NCBI RefSeq assembly: GCF_041080835.1
Contig: NZ_CP129683.1
Location: 372,001-436,000, forward strand
Length of the DNA stretch: 64,000 nucleotides
Source of the DNA: Bifidobacterium sp. WK012_4_13
Lineage (GTDB): Bacteria; Actinomycetota; Actinomycetes; Actinomycetales; Bifidobacteriaceae
Reading direction: 5' to 3'
A model generated the notes under the pieces. The model was not told the origin of the DNA. It ran no database searches and saw only the letters and a program-made list of their open reading frames with translations. Positions 27,646-34,521 of this stretch are shown in pieces. A program made the translations under genes and the position numbers. Position 1 is the stretch's first letter, and each line of letters begins with the position of its first letter.

Positions 27646-27684
27646 GATGCCCTGGGCCATGCAAACTGCACGGTCCAGGGCATC
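27646..27684 (+). terminator. pyk terminator hairpin
   Basis: GATGCCCTGG (27646-27655) pairs perfectly with CCAGGGCATC (27675-27684), with extra inner GG/CC pairing, and is followed by TTCGTC. The T-run is short but the stem is strong. Confidence 0.7.
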
Positions 27685-27844
27685 TTCGTCATTCACCTCC
27701 GACTTCCTGGGGACATCCACAGGCATACGACGGGCATGCATGATGTGGCAACGCTGCGACAATGCTGCGACCACGGTTGCTCCTCGCGCCTGATCGCCTC
27801 TACGGTCTGACCTGCTTCAAAGCCCGCTCATAAGTGCCCCCGCA

Positions 27845-27900
27845 GTGATATGTGTGATATCAAACTGTGACATCACACTGTCACATCGCACATATCTCAC
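27845..27900. repeat. Tandem and inverted repeat of GTGA-type units
   Basis: Three 13-bp units start at 27854, 27867 and 27880 (GTGATATCAAACT, GTGACATCACACT, GTCACATCGCACA). The same stretch folds on itself: TGTGACA (27866) pairs with TGTCACA (27879), and GTGATATGTG-like sequence at the left mirrors CACATATCTCAC at the right. Confidence 0.7.
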
Positions 27901-27948
27901 CACGGACTCTCTGATGAAACTGCAGCTTGTCGCCTCCTGGGGAATGAA

Positions 27949-28036
27949 AAACCGATATCGCACTGGCAGAAGCCCTTTTCAGGTACCCTTCAGCTTGATA
28001 TCGGTTTGCTTCGTCGCTTCGGTTTGCTACGGCTCG
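27949..28036. repeat. 11-bp inverted repeat plus 18-bp direct repeat
   Basis: AAACCGATATC (27949-27959) is the exact reverse complement of GATATCGGTTT (27997-28007), with a 37-nt loop. The right arm leads into a two-copy 18-bp repeat, TCGGTTTGCTTCGTCGCT (28001) and TCGGTTTGCTACGGCTCG (28019). It may end transcripts of the NUDIX gene. Confidence 0.65.
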
Positions 28037-28041
28037 ATGCG

Positions 28042-28638
28042 CTATCGCTGCTCTTCGCCAAGACCGCACTGAGCGCGAAGAATGGCAATGACCGTCTTGG
28101 CGTCTACTATCGTGCCGCTCAGCACCATTTTGTAAGCCTCCTCAGGCGTGTATAGGCGGACGCTCGAACGAGGGGACTCAGGACCGATGATGCCACGGTC
28201 AACCGGAGTCAGGCCTGTTGCATAATACATGGACGTGTGCTGGTTCGAAAAGCTCGGCGTATTGATGAAGCGACCGAACTGGGAGAAATCGCTTGCCTCG
28301 AAGCCTGCTTCCTCGCGAAGCTTGCGCTTCGCGACATCCAATGATTTCTCGTTTGGCGAATTCGCATGGCCGGCAGGTATCTCGAGCGTCCAACGGTGCG
28401 TCGGAATGCGATACTGCTCGATCAGGGGAATCCTGCCGTCGGGTGTCAGCGCAAGTATGGCGACGGTGTCTCCGTTGTTTTCGTGCAGGATGTATCGTTC
28501 GAACGATCCGAAGACGTTTGAGTCGAAAGAGACCTGATCAACGTTGAAATAGTGGCTCTGGACTATCTGCGTCCTCGAACCCTCCTTGACGGGGGAGGGG
28601 CGCCAGGGGTCAAATGGTCGATATGTCGGATTACTCAT
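28042..28638 (-). CDS. NUDIX hydrolase, ADP-ribose pyrophosphatase-like
   Basis: 198 aa from ATG 28638 (AAGGAGA upstream). It has the ADP-ribose pyrophosphatase layout: LIEQYRIPTHRWTLEIPAGH before the NUDIX helix, and NTPSFSNQHTSMYYATGL after it. The NUDIX box is atypical: it has one extra residue after the Gly, and the helix reads AKRKLREEAGF where REL is expected, so the first Glu of RExxEE is Lys. The two metal-binding Glu of REEAG remain. The normal role would be clearing ADP-ribose or similar nucleotide sugars. It is convergent with pyk and divergent from the tRNA/pdtaR region. Confidence 0.85.
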   Translation of the reverse strand: MSNPTYRPFDPWRPSPVKEGSRTQIVQSHYFNVDQVSFDSNVFGSFERYILHENNGDTVAILALTPDGRIPLIEQYRIPTHRWTLEIPAGHANSPNEKSLDVAKRKLREEAGFEASDFSQFGRFINTPSFSNQHTSMYYATGLTPVDRGIIGPESPRSSVRLYTPEEAYKMVLSGTIVDAKTVIAILRAQCGLGEEQR

Positions 28639-28758
28639 GGAATCTCCTTGCTTCGTACAAGTTACGTGCATTGCATGCCTACCGTTATTGTATGCCGCCA
28701 CGCGCGGCGATGTTGCATGGTCGCGAGAATATGGTAGATTCCCAAAAGGTAACAGCAA

Positions 28759-28832
28759 GCCCCTGTATCCCAATTGGTAGAGGAAACGGCCTCAAAATCC
28801 GTGCAGTGTGAGTTCGAGTCTCACCGGGGGCA
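28759..28832 (+). tRNA. tRNA with apparent CAA anticodon (Leu) but short variable loop
   Basis: Acceptor GCCCCTG (28759-28765) pairs with CGGGGGC (28825-28831), discriminator A at 28832. The T arm GTGAG-TTCGAGT-CTCAC is perfect. The D arm reads TCC...TTGGTAGA...GGA, a three-pair D stem as in leucine tRNAs. The anticodon stem ACGG/CCGT closes on the loop CTCAAAA, putting CAA at positions 34-36 (UUG, leucine), with a C-T mismatch next to the loop. The variable loop is only 5 nt, whereas bacterial tRNA-Leu has a long extra arm. CCA is not encoded. It is certainly tRNA-like; amino acid identity is uncertain. Confidence 0.7.
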
Positions 28833-28914
28833 CGGTTGCAGGAACCTGTCAGCATACGCACCTAGGGGAGCATGGAAGCTACGCTGGGAGGAAAAATACG
28901 GAAATGAGGTTGGC

Positions 28915-29529
28915 ATGGTAGCGGAAAAGGATAGCGGCGAAGAGTCTCAGTCACGCAGAACCGTGGTTGTCGCTGAGGATGAATCGCTGATCCGACTCGA
29001 TATCGTCGAAGCCTTGAGTGATGCCGGATACGATGTCGTCGGTGAGGCTGCAAGTGGCCAGGAGGCTTTGGACTTCACTCGTCAGATGAAGCCCGATGTC
29101 GTCGTCATGGATGTGAAGATGCCTGGTATGGATGGCATTGCCGCCGCGAAGGAAATCGGCAAGGACAATCTGGCTCCCGTCGTGATGCTCACCGCCTTCT
29201 CACAGCAGAAGCTCGTCGAGAAGGCCGCCGAAGCCGGTGCCATGGCGTATGTGGTCAAGCCATTCGTTCCTGAAAAGCTTCTGCCCGCCCTTGAGGTTGC
29301 AATCACGAGATTCGAGCAGATCAACACCCTCCGCGATGAGGTGAGCGATCTTAAGGCCCGATTCGAGGCACGAAAGCGCGTCGACCGCGCCAAGGGACTC
29401 CTCATGGAAAACATGGGTCTCACGGAATCCGAGGCATTCCGCTGGATTCAGAAGACTTCCATGGATAGAAGGCTTACCATGCAGGAAGTTGCAGATGCGG
29501 TCATCGCTCAGGTAGAGGGTGACGACTGA
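28915..29529 (+). CDS. pdtaR: ANTAR-domain response regulator, PdtaR type
   Basis: 204 aa from ATG 28915 (GAGG upstream). Receiver domain (about 17-130): VVVAEDESLIRLD, phospho-acceptor Asp in VVVMDVKMPGMDG, Thr in VVMLTAFSQ, Lys in VVKPFVPEKL. A coiled-coil linker (about 140-160) leads to an ANTAR domain with RKRVDRAKGLLMENMGLTE, AFRWIQKTSM and RRLTMQEVADAVI. ANTAR proteins bind twin RNA hexaloops and prevent transcription termination once phosphorylated. In mycobacteria PdtaR is also encoded near polA. The partner kinase is not in this window. Confidence 0.93.
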   Translation: MVAEKDSGEESQSRRTVVVAEDESLIRLDIVEALSDAGYDVVGEAASGQEALDFTRQMKPDVVVMDVKMPGMDGIAAAKEIGKDNLAPVVMLTAFSQQKLVEKAAEAGAMAYVVKPFVPEKLLPALEVAITRFEQINTLRDEVSDLKARFEARKRVDRAKGLLMENMGLTESEAFRWIQKTSMDRRLTMQEVADAVIAQVEGDD

Positions 29530-29548
29530 TTCAACGAAAGGCAGGGAG

Positions 29549-32443
29549 ATGGACACGGATTCGCAGCATGGGCAATCGCAGAAAGACACGCTCCTTGTAG
29601 TTGACGGTCATTCTCTCGCCTTCAGGGCATATTTTGCCTTGCCTGCAGAGAATTTCACGACGCAAAGCGGTCAGGCGACAAACGCCGTGTGGGGCTTCGC
29701 AACGATGCTCGCACAGGTCATCGAAGCGGAAAAGCCGAATCATCTTGCCGTAGCCTTTGATATGTCGGGCGGAACGTTTCGCAACAAGATGCTCAAGCAA
29801 TACAAGGCCACCCGTGATGCCGCGCCTGAGGATCTGCTCAGTCAGCTGCCCCTCATCCAGAAGCTGCTCACTTCGCTGGGGATCATGTATGTCGAGCGAC
29901 GCGGTTTCGAGGGCGACGACATCATCGCGACATTGGCGACGATGGGATCCCAGGCCCGATACAGGACTCTGGTTCTCTCTGGCGACCGAGACGCATTCCA
30001 ACTGATCGACGATTATGTGACCGTGCTCTATCCGGGCCATCACTTCAAGGAATTGAAGCATATGACTGCCGGTTCGATTCAGGAAAAGTATCACGTCTCT
30101 CCATCTCAATACCCGGATCTTGCCGCCATGCGTGGGGAAACCGCGGACAACATCCCTGGCGTTCCTGGTGTCGGCGACGGCTATGCGGCAAAATGGATCA
30201 ACCTGTATGGCGGTCTTCAGGGGATATTCGAACATGCGGACGACATTGGCGGGAAAAAGGGCGAGGCTCTGCGTGAGAACATCGAACAGGTAAAGCTCAA
30301 CCGCAAGGTGAATGCCCTGGTTCGAGACATGGATCTTGGCGTTGACATATCAGATTTGGAATATGGCGACATACAGTCGGAGGAGCTTTCCAAGCTTTTT
30401 GATGAACTGCAGTTCGGTGCGCGTACCAGAAAGCGCATCGTTGCTGCATTCGGATCCGACGCTGGCACGAGGCTCGACCAGGCGCAGCCAGGGATCGAGA
30501 ACGATGCCGTCGCAGAGACGCCAAAGGAAGAGATATCCACGGTTCTCGATCATGTCTCTGACGCCGATGCCTTTCAAGCCTGGGTTGCAGAGCATGGCGA
30601 GGCCGAACTGCCTTCGATCGCACCGGTCACGGATGCCGAAGGCAATCCTGCTCTCAATGAGTCCGCGGCAGTGGGATCCGCTCTCTCGAAGGCCATCACG
30701 CTATACGCCGACGGTAGGGACTCGCCAGGGAGAGAACGATTCCATTCGCTGACGATCGTCGCTGCCGACGACCATGCCGTCGTTCTCGACGATTTCAGCA
30801 AGGATTCCGAGATGAAGGAATCGCTCCAACGATTTCTCAATGACTTCGGATCATTGATATTGGTGCATGGCTACAAGGAGCAGAGGCATGTCCTCGACGC
30901 CTGCGGACTCAGCCTCAATGAACCCATGTTCGACACGAAGTTGGCCGGATACATCGTCGAACCTGACTTCCATGCCGACAGCCTGTCTGCATCCGCCGCT
31001 CACTTCCTCGACATTCATGACGAGAGCAATGATGTCACCATCGAGCAGGGAAGCTTTGCATTCGATAAAGACGATTCGGACGATGGCAAGGATTCCGAGG
31101 GTTCCGAGGAACGGGACGAACCAGAGTCCCTGAAGCGGGCAATTCTTGTCTCCCGGCTCGGGGTCTATCTGGCACCGATCATTGACGAGCGCAGACAATA
31201 CAGGCTGCTGCGATCGATTGAGATCCCGGTTTCATCGACGCTGCATTCTATGGAATCGTATGGGGCGTCGGTGAGCACCCGCAGAATGAAGGAATTGCAC
31301 GATCGCTTCGTGGCCGATGCTTCGCAGGCCCAGGATGTCGCATGGCAGAATGCGGGCTCCCGGATCAATCTGCAGAGTCCCAAGCAACTGCAGAAGGTAT
31401 TGTTCGAGGATCTGGGACTGAAGCACTCGAGGAAGACCAAGGGCGGCTCTTACACCACCAATGCCGCAGCGCTGCAGAGCATGTACCTGAAGTCGACGGA
31501 CAACCAGAAGGCGAATGACTTTCTGGGAGCTCTCCTCAGATACAGGGAGACCAACAAGCTCAAGCAGATCATGCAGACGCTCATCGACTCCGTGAATGCA
31601 GAAGATGGACGGATCCATACCACCTTTGAACAGACTGTGGCCGCCACAGGACGGTTGAGTTCGGTCGATCCCAATCTGCAGAACATTCCGAACAGGAATG
31701 CTCAGGGCCGTGAGATTCGTTCCGCATTCGTGCCTGCACAGGGATACGACTATCTCATGAGTTCCGACTACTCCCAGGTCGAGCTGCGAATAATGGCTGA
31801 TCTCTCAGGCGATGAGGCGCTTATCGAGGCCTTCAAATCAGGCAGGGACTTTCATAAGTACGTCGCAAGCCTCGTCTATCAGAAATCGGTGGATGACATT
31901 ACCGGTGATGAGCGATCCCATGTCAAGGCGATGAGCTACGGCCTGGCATATGGTCTGAGCACCTATGGGCTTGCACAGCGGCTTGCCGTCAGTCCAGCCG
32001 AGGCGGATATCTTGCGAGAGAAGTATTTCGCAACATTCGGCAAGGTCCACGATTATCTCGAGTCGCTGGTGAGCACGGCAAGGGATAAGGGCTATACGGA
32101 AACGATGTTCGGCAGAAGAAGGTATTTCCCTGGGCTGAAGTCCACAAGACGCCAGGTCAGAGATGCAGCCGAACGGGGAGCGTTGAACGCCCCGATCCAG
32201 GGCTCGGCTGCGGATATCATGAAGATAGCGATGATTCGTGCAGATGTGGCATTGCGTTCCGCAGGATTGAAAAGTCGGATAATTCTTCAGATACATGACG
32301 AACTGGTGCTTGAAGTCGTGGAATCCGAGGTCAGCAAGGTCACATCCCTGGTTTCAGAGGCTATGGAACACGCCGTCGACATCGCCGTGCCACTTGATGT
32401 CTCGACAGGTGTGGGTGCGGATTGGCAGCAGGCGGCACACTGA
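29549..32443 (+). CDS. polA: DNA polymerase I
   Basis: 964 aa from ATG 29549 (GGGAG upstream). The N-terminal 5'-3' exonuclease (to about 310) shows LLVVDGHSLAFRAY, GFEGDDIIATLA, LVLSGDRDAFQLI and ETADNIPGVPGVG. The middle (about 330-590) keeps a 3'-5' exonuclease-like fold but I see none of its catalytic acidic motifs, as usual in actinobacterial PolA. Polymerase motifs: A DYSQVELRIMADLSGDE, B RSHVKAMSYGLAYGLSTYG, C LQIHDELVLEV. It removes primers and fills gaps in replication and excision repair. It begins 19 bp after pdtaR, so the two may be co-transcribed. Confidence 0.96.
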   Translation: MDTDSQHGQSQKDTLLVVDGHSLAFRAYFALPAENFTTQSGQATNAVWGFATMLAQVIEAEKPNHLAVAFDMSGGTFRNKMLKQYKATRDAAPEDLLSQLPLIQKLLTSLGIMYVERRGFEGDDIIATLATMGSQARYRTLVLSGDRDAFQLIDDYVTVLYPGHHFKELKHMTAGSIQEKYHVSPSQYPDLAAMRGETADNIPGVPGVGDGYAAKWINLYGGLQGIFEHADDIGGKKGEALRENIEQVKLNRKVNALVRDMDLGVDISDLEYGDIQSEELSKLFDELQFGARTRKRIVAAFGSDAGTRLDQAQPGIENDAVAETPKEEISTVLDHVSDADAFQAWVAEHGEAELPSIAPVTDAEGNPALNESAAVGSALSKAITLYADGRDSPGRERFHSLTIVAADDHAVVLDDFSKDSEMKESLQRFLNDFGSLILVHGYKEQRHVLDACGLSLNEPMFDTKLAGYIVEPDFHADSLSASAAHFLDIHDESNDVTIEQGSFAFDKDDSDDGKDSEGSEERDEPESLKRAILVSRLGVYLAPIIDERRQYRLLRSIEIPVSSTLHSMESYGASVSTRRMKELHDRFVADASQAQDVAWQNAGSRINLQSPKQLQKVLFEDLGLKHSRKTKGGSYTTNAAALQSMYLKSTDNQKANDFLGALLRYRETNKLKQIMQTLIDSVNAEDGRIHTTFEQTVAATGRLSSVDPNLQNIPNRNAQGREIRSAFVPAQGYDYLMSSDYSQVELRIMADLSGDEALIEAFKSGRDFHKYVASLVYQKSVDDITGDERSHVKAMSYGLAYGLSTYGLAQRLAVSPAEADILREKYFATFGKVHDYLESLVSTARDKGYTETMFGRRRYFPGLKSTRRQVRDAAERGALNAPIQGSAADIMKIAMIRADVALRSAGLKSRIILQIHDELVLEVVESEVSKVTSLVSEAMEHAVDIAVPLDVSTGVGADWQQAAH

Positions 32444-32467
32444 ACGTGTCCGATTGGGTCCAGCTGG

Positions 32468-32507
32468 CCCTGGCTGGACGTGGCTGTCCCTGGCTGGACG
32501 TGGCTGG
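32468..32507. repeat. Two 20-bp tandem units after polA
   Basis: CCCTGGCTGGACGTGGCTGT (32468) is repeated at 32488 with one change in the last base. Fragments of the same unit continue on both sides (about 32455-32520). Confidence 0.85.
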
Positions 32508-32622
32508 ACATGGGGCTGGGACTCCGGATGCCTTCGTTGCCGGAGCTTCATCGTTCTTGCAGCTCTGGCAACGCAACCTGATCACGGCATCTCCGTGACG
32601 AGACATATTGGAGGTTTTTGAA

Positions 32623-33585
32623 ATGGACAAAACAGCTTCTGATTCCGCAGATACAGGATCTTCCTCATCTGGCAAGCCTCGCAACGCAGAATCGTCGCAG
32701 CCGAATCTCAACCAGGTCGTCAGCATCCTCGAAGATCTCTATCCTCTCCAATATAGCGAGAGCTGGGATGCCCCTGGCCTTATCGTGGGTGACCTTTCCA
32801 CGGGAATCAACAAGGTCATATTCGCCGTCGACCCGACCATGGACGTCGTGGACGAGGCAATCAGGCAGCATGCCAATCTCTTGATCACGCACCACCCACT
32901 CCTCTTCAAGGCGGTTCACCAAGTCAGCGGTCTCGGCTTTCGCGGAGGCATCGTCAACGCCTTGATCCGCAATCACTGTGCGCTCTGGGTGGGCCATACC
33001 AATGCAGATGTCTCCTACCGCGGCGTTGCGCAGAGCGCCGCCGACAGATTTGGGCTGCTCGATCAGCATCCGCTTATTCCTGCGGACATCCAGCAGCATG
33101 GCCATGATGTGGGCCTCGGGCGCGTGGGGAGACTGCCCAAGCCGCAGACCCTCAGGGAATTTGCCGCTTCCATTGCAAAGGTGCTTCCCAAGACGACGTC
33201 CGGCATTCAGGTCTGCGGCGAGCTCGACGGGCTGGTACGCCGGATTGCCGTGCTGCCGGGCTCGGGTGACTCGTGTTTCGATGAAGTCCGTGCCAGCGAT
33301 GCCGACGTGTACGTGACCAGCGACCTGCGGCATCACCCCGTCACGGATGCATATCAGCAATCACGCTATGAATACATGCTCGCCGCTTCGGGATACGCTG
33401 CCGAAAGGGGACAGCATGATGCTCCATATCCAGCCTTCATCAACACGCCCCACTCGGCGATCGAACGCCTCTGGCTGGACTATGCGGCGACCGATCTGAA
33501 GGATGCGCTGCGGCGGCGCCAATTGCACGCCGTCGAAACACGCGTATCGACCTTGAACACCGACCCTTGGAATCTGCGGATCTGA
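32623..33585 (+). CDS. Nif3-like dinuclear metal centre protein
   Basis: 320 aa from ATG 32623 (GGAGG nine bases upstream; an in-frame TTG at 32608 lies on that site). WDAPGLIVGD, ANLLITHHPLLF and LWVGHTNADVSYRG carry the His/Asp metal ligands, and the C-terminal NTPHSAIERLWLDYAA completes the Nif3/YbgI fold. These proteins form hexameric rings with two metal ions per subunit. Annotations as GTP cyclohydrolase are widespread but unproven. Its spacer from polA holds the 20-bp tandem repeat. Confidence 0.88.
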   Translation: MDKTASDSADTGSSSSGKPRNAESSQPNLNQVVSILEDLYPLQYSESWDAPGLIVGDLSTGINKVIFAVDPTMDVVDEAIRQHANLLITHHPLLFKAVHQVSGLGFRGGIVNALIRNHCALWVGHTNADVSYRGVAQSAADRFGLLDQHPLIPADIQQHGHDVGLGRVGRLPKPQTLREFAASIAKVLPKTTSGIQVCGELDGLVRRIAVLPGSGDSCFDEVRASDADVYVTSDLRHHPVTDAYQQSRYEYMLAASGYAAERGQHDAPYPAFINTPHSAIERLWLDYAATDLKDALRRRQLHAVETRVSTLNTDPWNLRI

Positions 33586-33629
33586 AGTCTCGCAGTGGGG
33601 TTCGCGGGCCTATTGGCACCCCATTGTCA

Positions 33630-33731
33630 AGTTTTTGGCACTTGTCAGGATATACACGCCCTGAATCGTTGATATGACGGAGGCAGTCAAGCCGTTTTCG
33701 TGCGCGTCTACTCAGCGAAGTGCCAAAAACT
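33630..33731. mobile_element. 102-bp element with 14-bp perfect terminal inverted repeats
   Basis: AGTTTTTGGCACTT (33630-33643) is the exact reverse complement of AAGTGCCAAAAACT (33718-33731). The 74 bp between them has no ORF. A partial copy of the left motif (TTGGCACC, about 33614) lies just outside. Size and ends fit a miniature inverted-repeat element or a large regulatory hairpin. No clear target-site duplication is visible and no transposase is nearby. Confidence 0.4.
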
Positions 33732-33784
33732 CACGATCTGACGGAATCCGTTCAGCGCTGGGTGGTGGTGGAGCGAAGAATGCA

Positions 33785-33844
33785 GATGATGGAGGGACGA
33801 TGGAGATTACGGAGGGACGATGGAGATGATGGAAACGACGCAGC
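33785..33844. repeat. 20-bp tandem repeat duplicating the ribosome site and start of the NUDIX gene
   Basis: Units start at 33785, 33805 and 33825. The first two are GATGATGGAGGGACGATGGA and GATTACGGAGGGACGATGGA, so the sequence GGAGGGACGATGGAG, a ribosome site plus ATG, occurs at 33791 and again at 33811. The real gene starts at the second copy (33820); the first ATG (33800) is out of frame by 20 bp. Confidence 0.8.
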
Positions 33845-34455
33845 AGCAAGACGATGACATAGACATGACCGGCAATCCGCGGATTGCAACGCGAATCACA
33901 CGGTATTCCGGGGCGATCTTCGATGTCGACGACCTCAGCATCGATCTGCCGATCAAGGGCGGGAACTTCACGAGAATAACCCGTCAGATAGTCCGACATG
34001 CACCTTCGGTGGTGATGATCGTGCATGATACGGTCAGGGACTTGTATCTGGCGGAGCGAGAGTACCGAGTTGGCTGCAATGCCTTCGTGCATGGTCTTCC
34101 GGCCGGACTCATGGATGATGGCGAATCCGTACAGGACGCCGCGTTGCGCGAGCTGAGGGAGGAGACCGGCATCAGACCGGACGCACACGCATACACGGTG
34201 ACATGCATCAGTGACGCGTATTCCTCTGTCGGCATGAGCGATGAAATATCACATGTCATGGCAATCGACCTTCACAGATGGAAGCTTGAATCGACGCATT
34301 TCGACGCGGACGAGCACGTCCAATCCGCATGGGTCTCCTGGGAACGCCTGTCCTCATTGAAGATCCAGTCCGCTACGTGCGTCATCGCCCTGCAGTTCGA
34401 GGCCATGAGAAGGGCAGGGGTCCAGGCGGCTCTCAATGTCAGGGAGACGCGCTGA
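33820..34455 (+). CDS. NUDIX hydrolase with canonical NUDIX box
   Basis: 211 aa. The NUDIX box is perfect: GLMDDGESVQDAALRELR followed by EETGI, which binds the catalytic metals. The flanking VMIVHDTVRDLYLAEREYRV and ISDAYSSVGMSDEISHVMAI resemble ADP-ribose or nucleotide-sugar pyrophosphatases. The substrate cannot be told from sequence. ATG 33820 follows GGAGGGA, duplicated by a 20-bp repeat. It is a second, less altered NUDIX gene than the one at 28042. Confidence 0.88.
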   Translation: MEMMETTQQQDDDIDMTGNPRIATRITRYSGAIFDVDDLSIDLPIKGGNFTRITRQIVRHAPSVVMIVHDTVRDLYLAEREYRVGCNAFVHGLPAGLMDDGESVQDAALRELREETGIRPDAHAYTVTCISDAYSSVGMSDEISHVMAIDLHRWKLESTHFDADEHVQSAWVSWERLSSLKIQSATCVIALQFEAMRRAGVQAALNVRETR

Positions 34456-34521
34456 CGATGATGGTCCGCCCTGACGCGCTTGCATCACTCGCTTATCGTT
34501 TTGAGGTGTCATACTGTAATT

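Larger units (their letters stand above)
27609..28041. other. 433-bp repeat-rich spacer between convergent pyk and NUDIX genes
   Basis: No convincing gene. It contains the pyk terminator (27646-27684), a region that is both a 13-bp tandem repeat and an imperfect inverted repeat (27845-27900), an 11-bp perfect inverted repeat (27949-28007) and a two-copy 18-bp direct repeat (28001-28036). They are listed separately. Confidence 0.7.

Noticed and set aside
27845..28072. 75-codon plus-strand ORF
   Set aside because: Made of palindromic repeat sequence, no ribosome site, and it overlaps the NUDIX gene end on the other strand.
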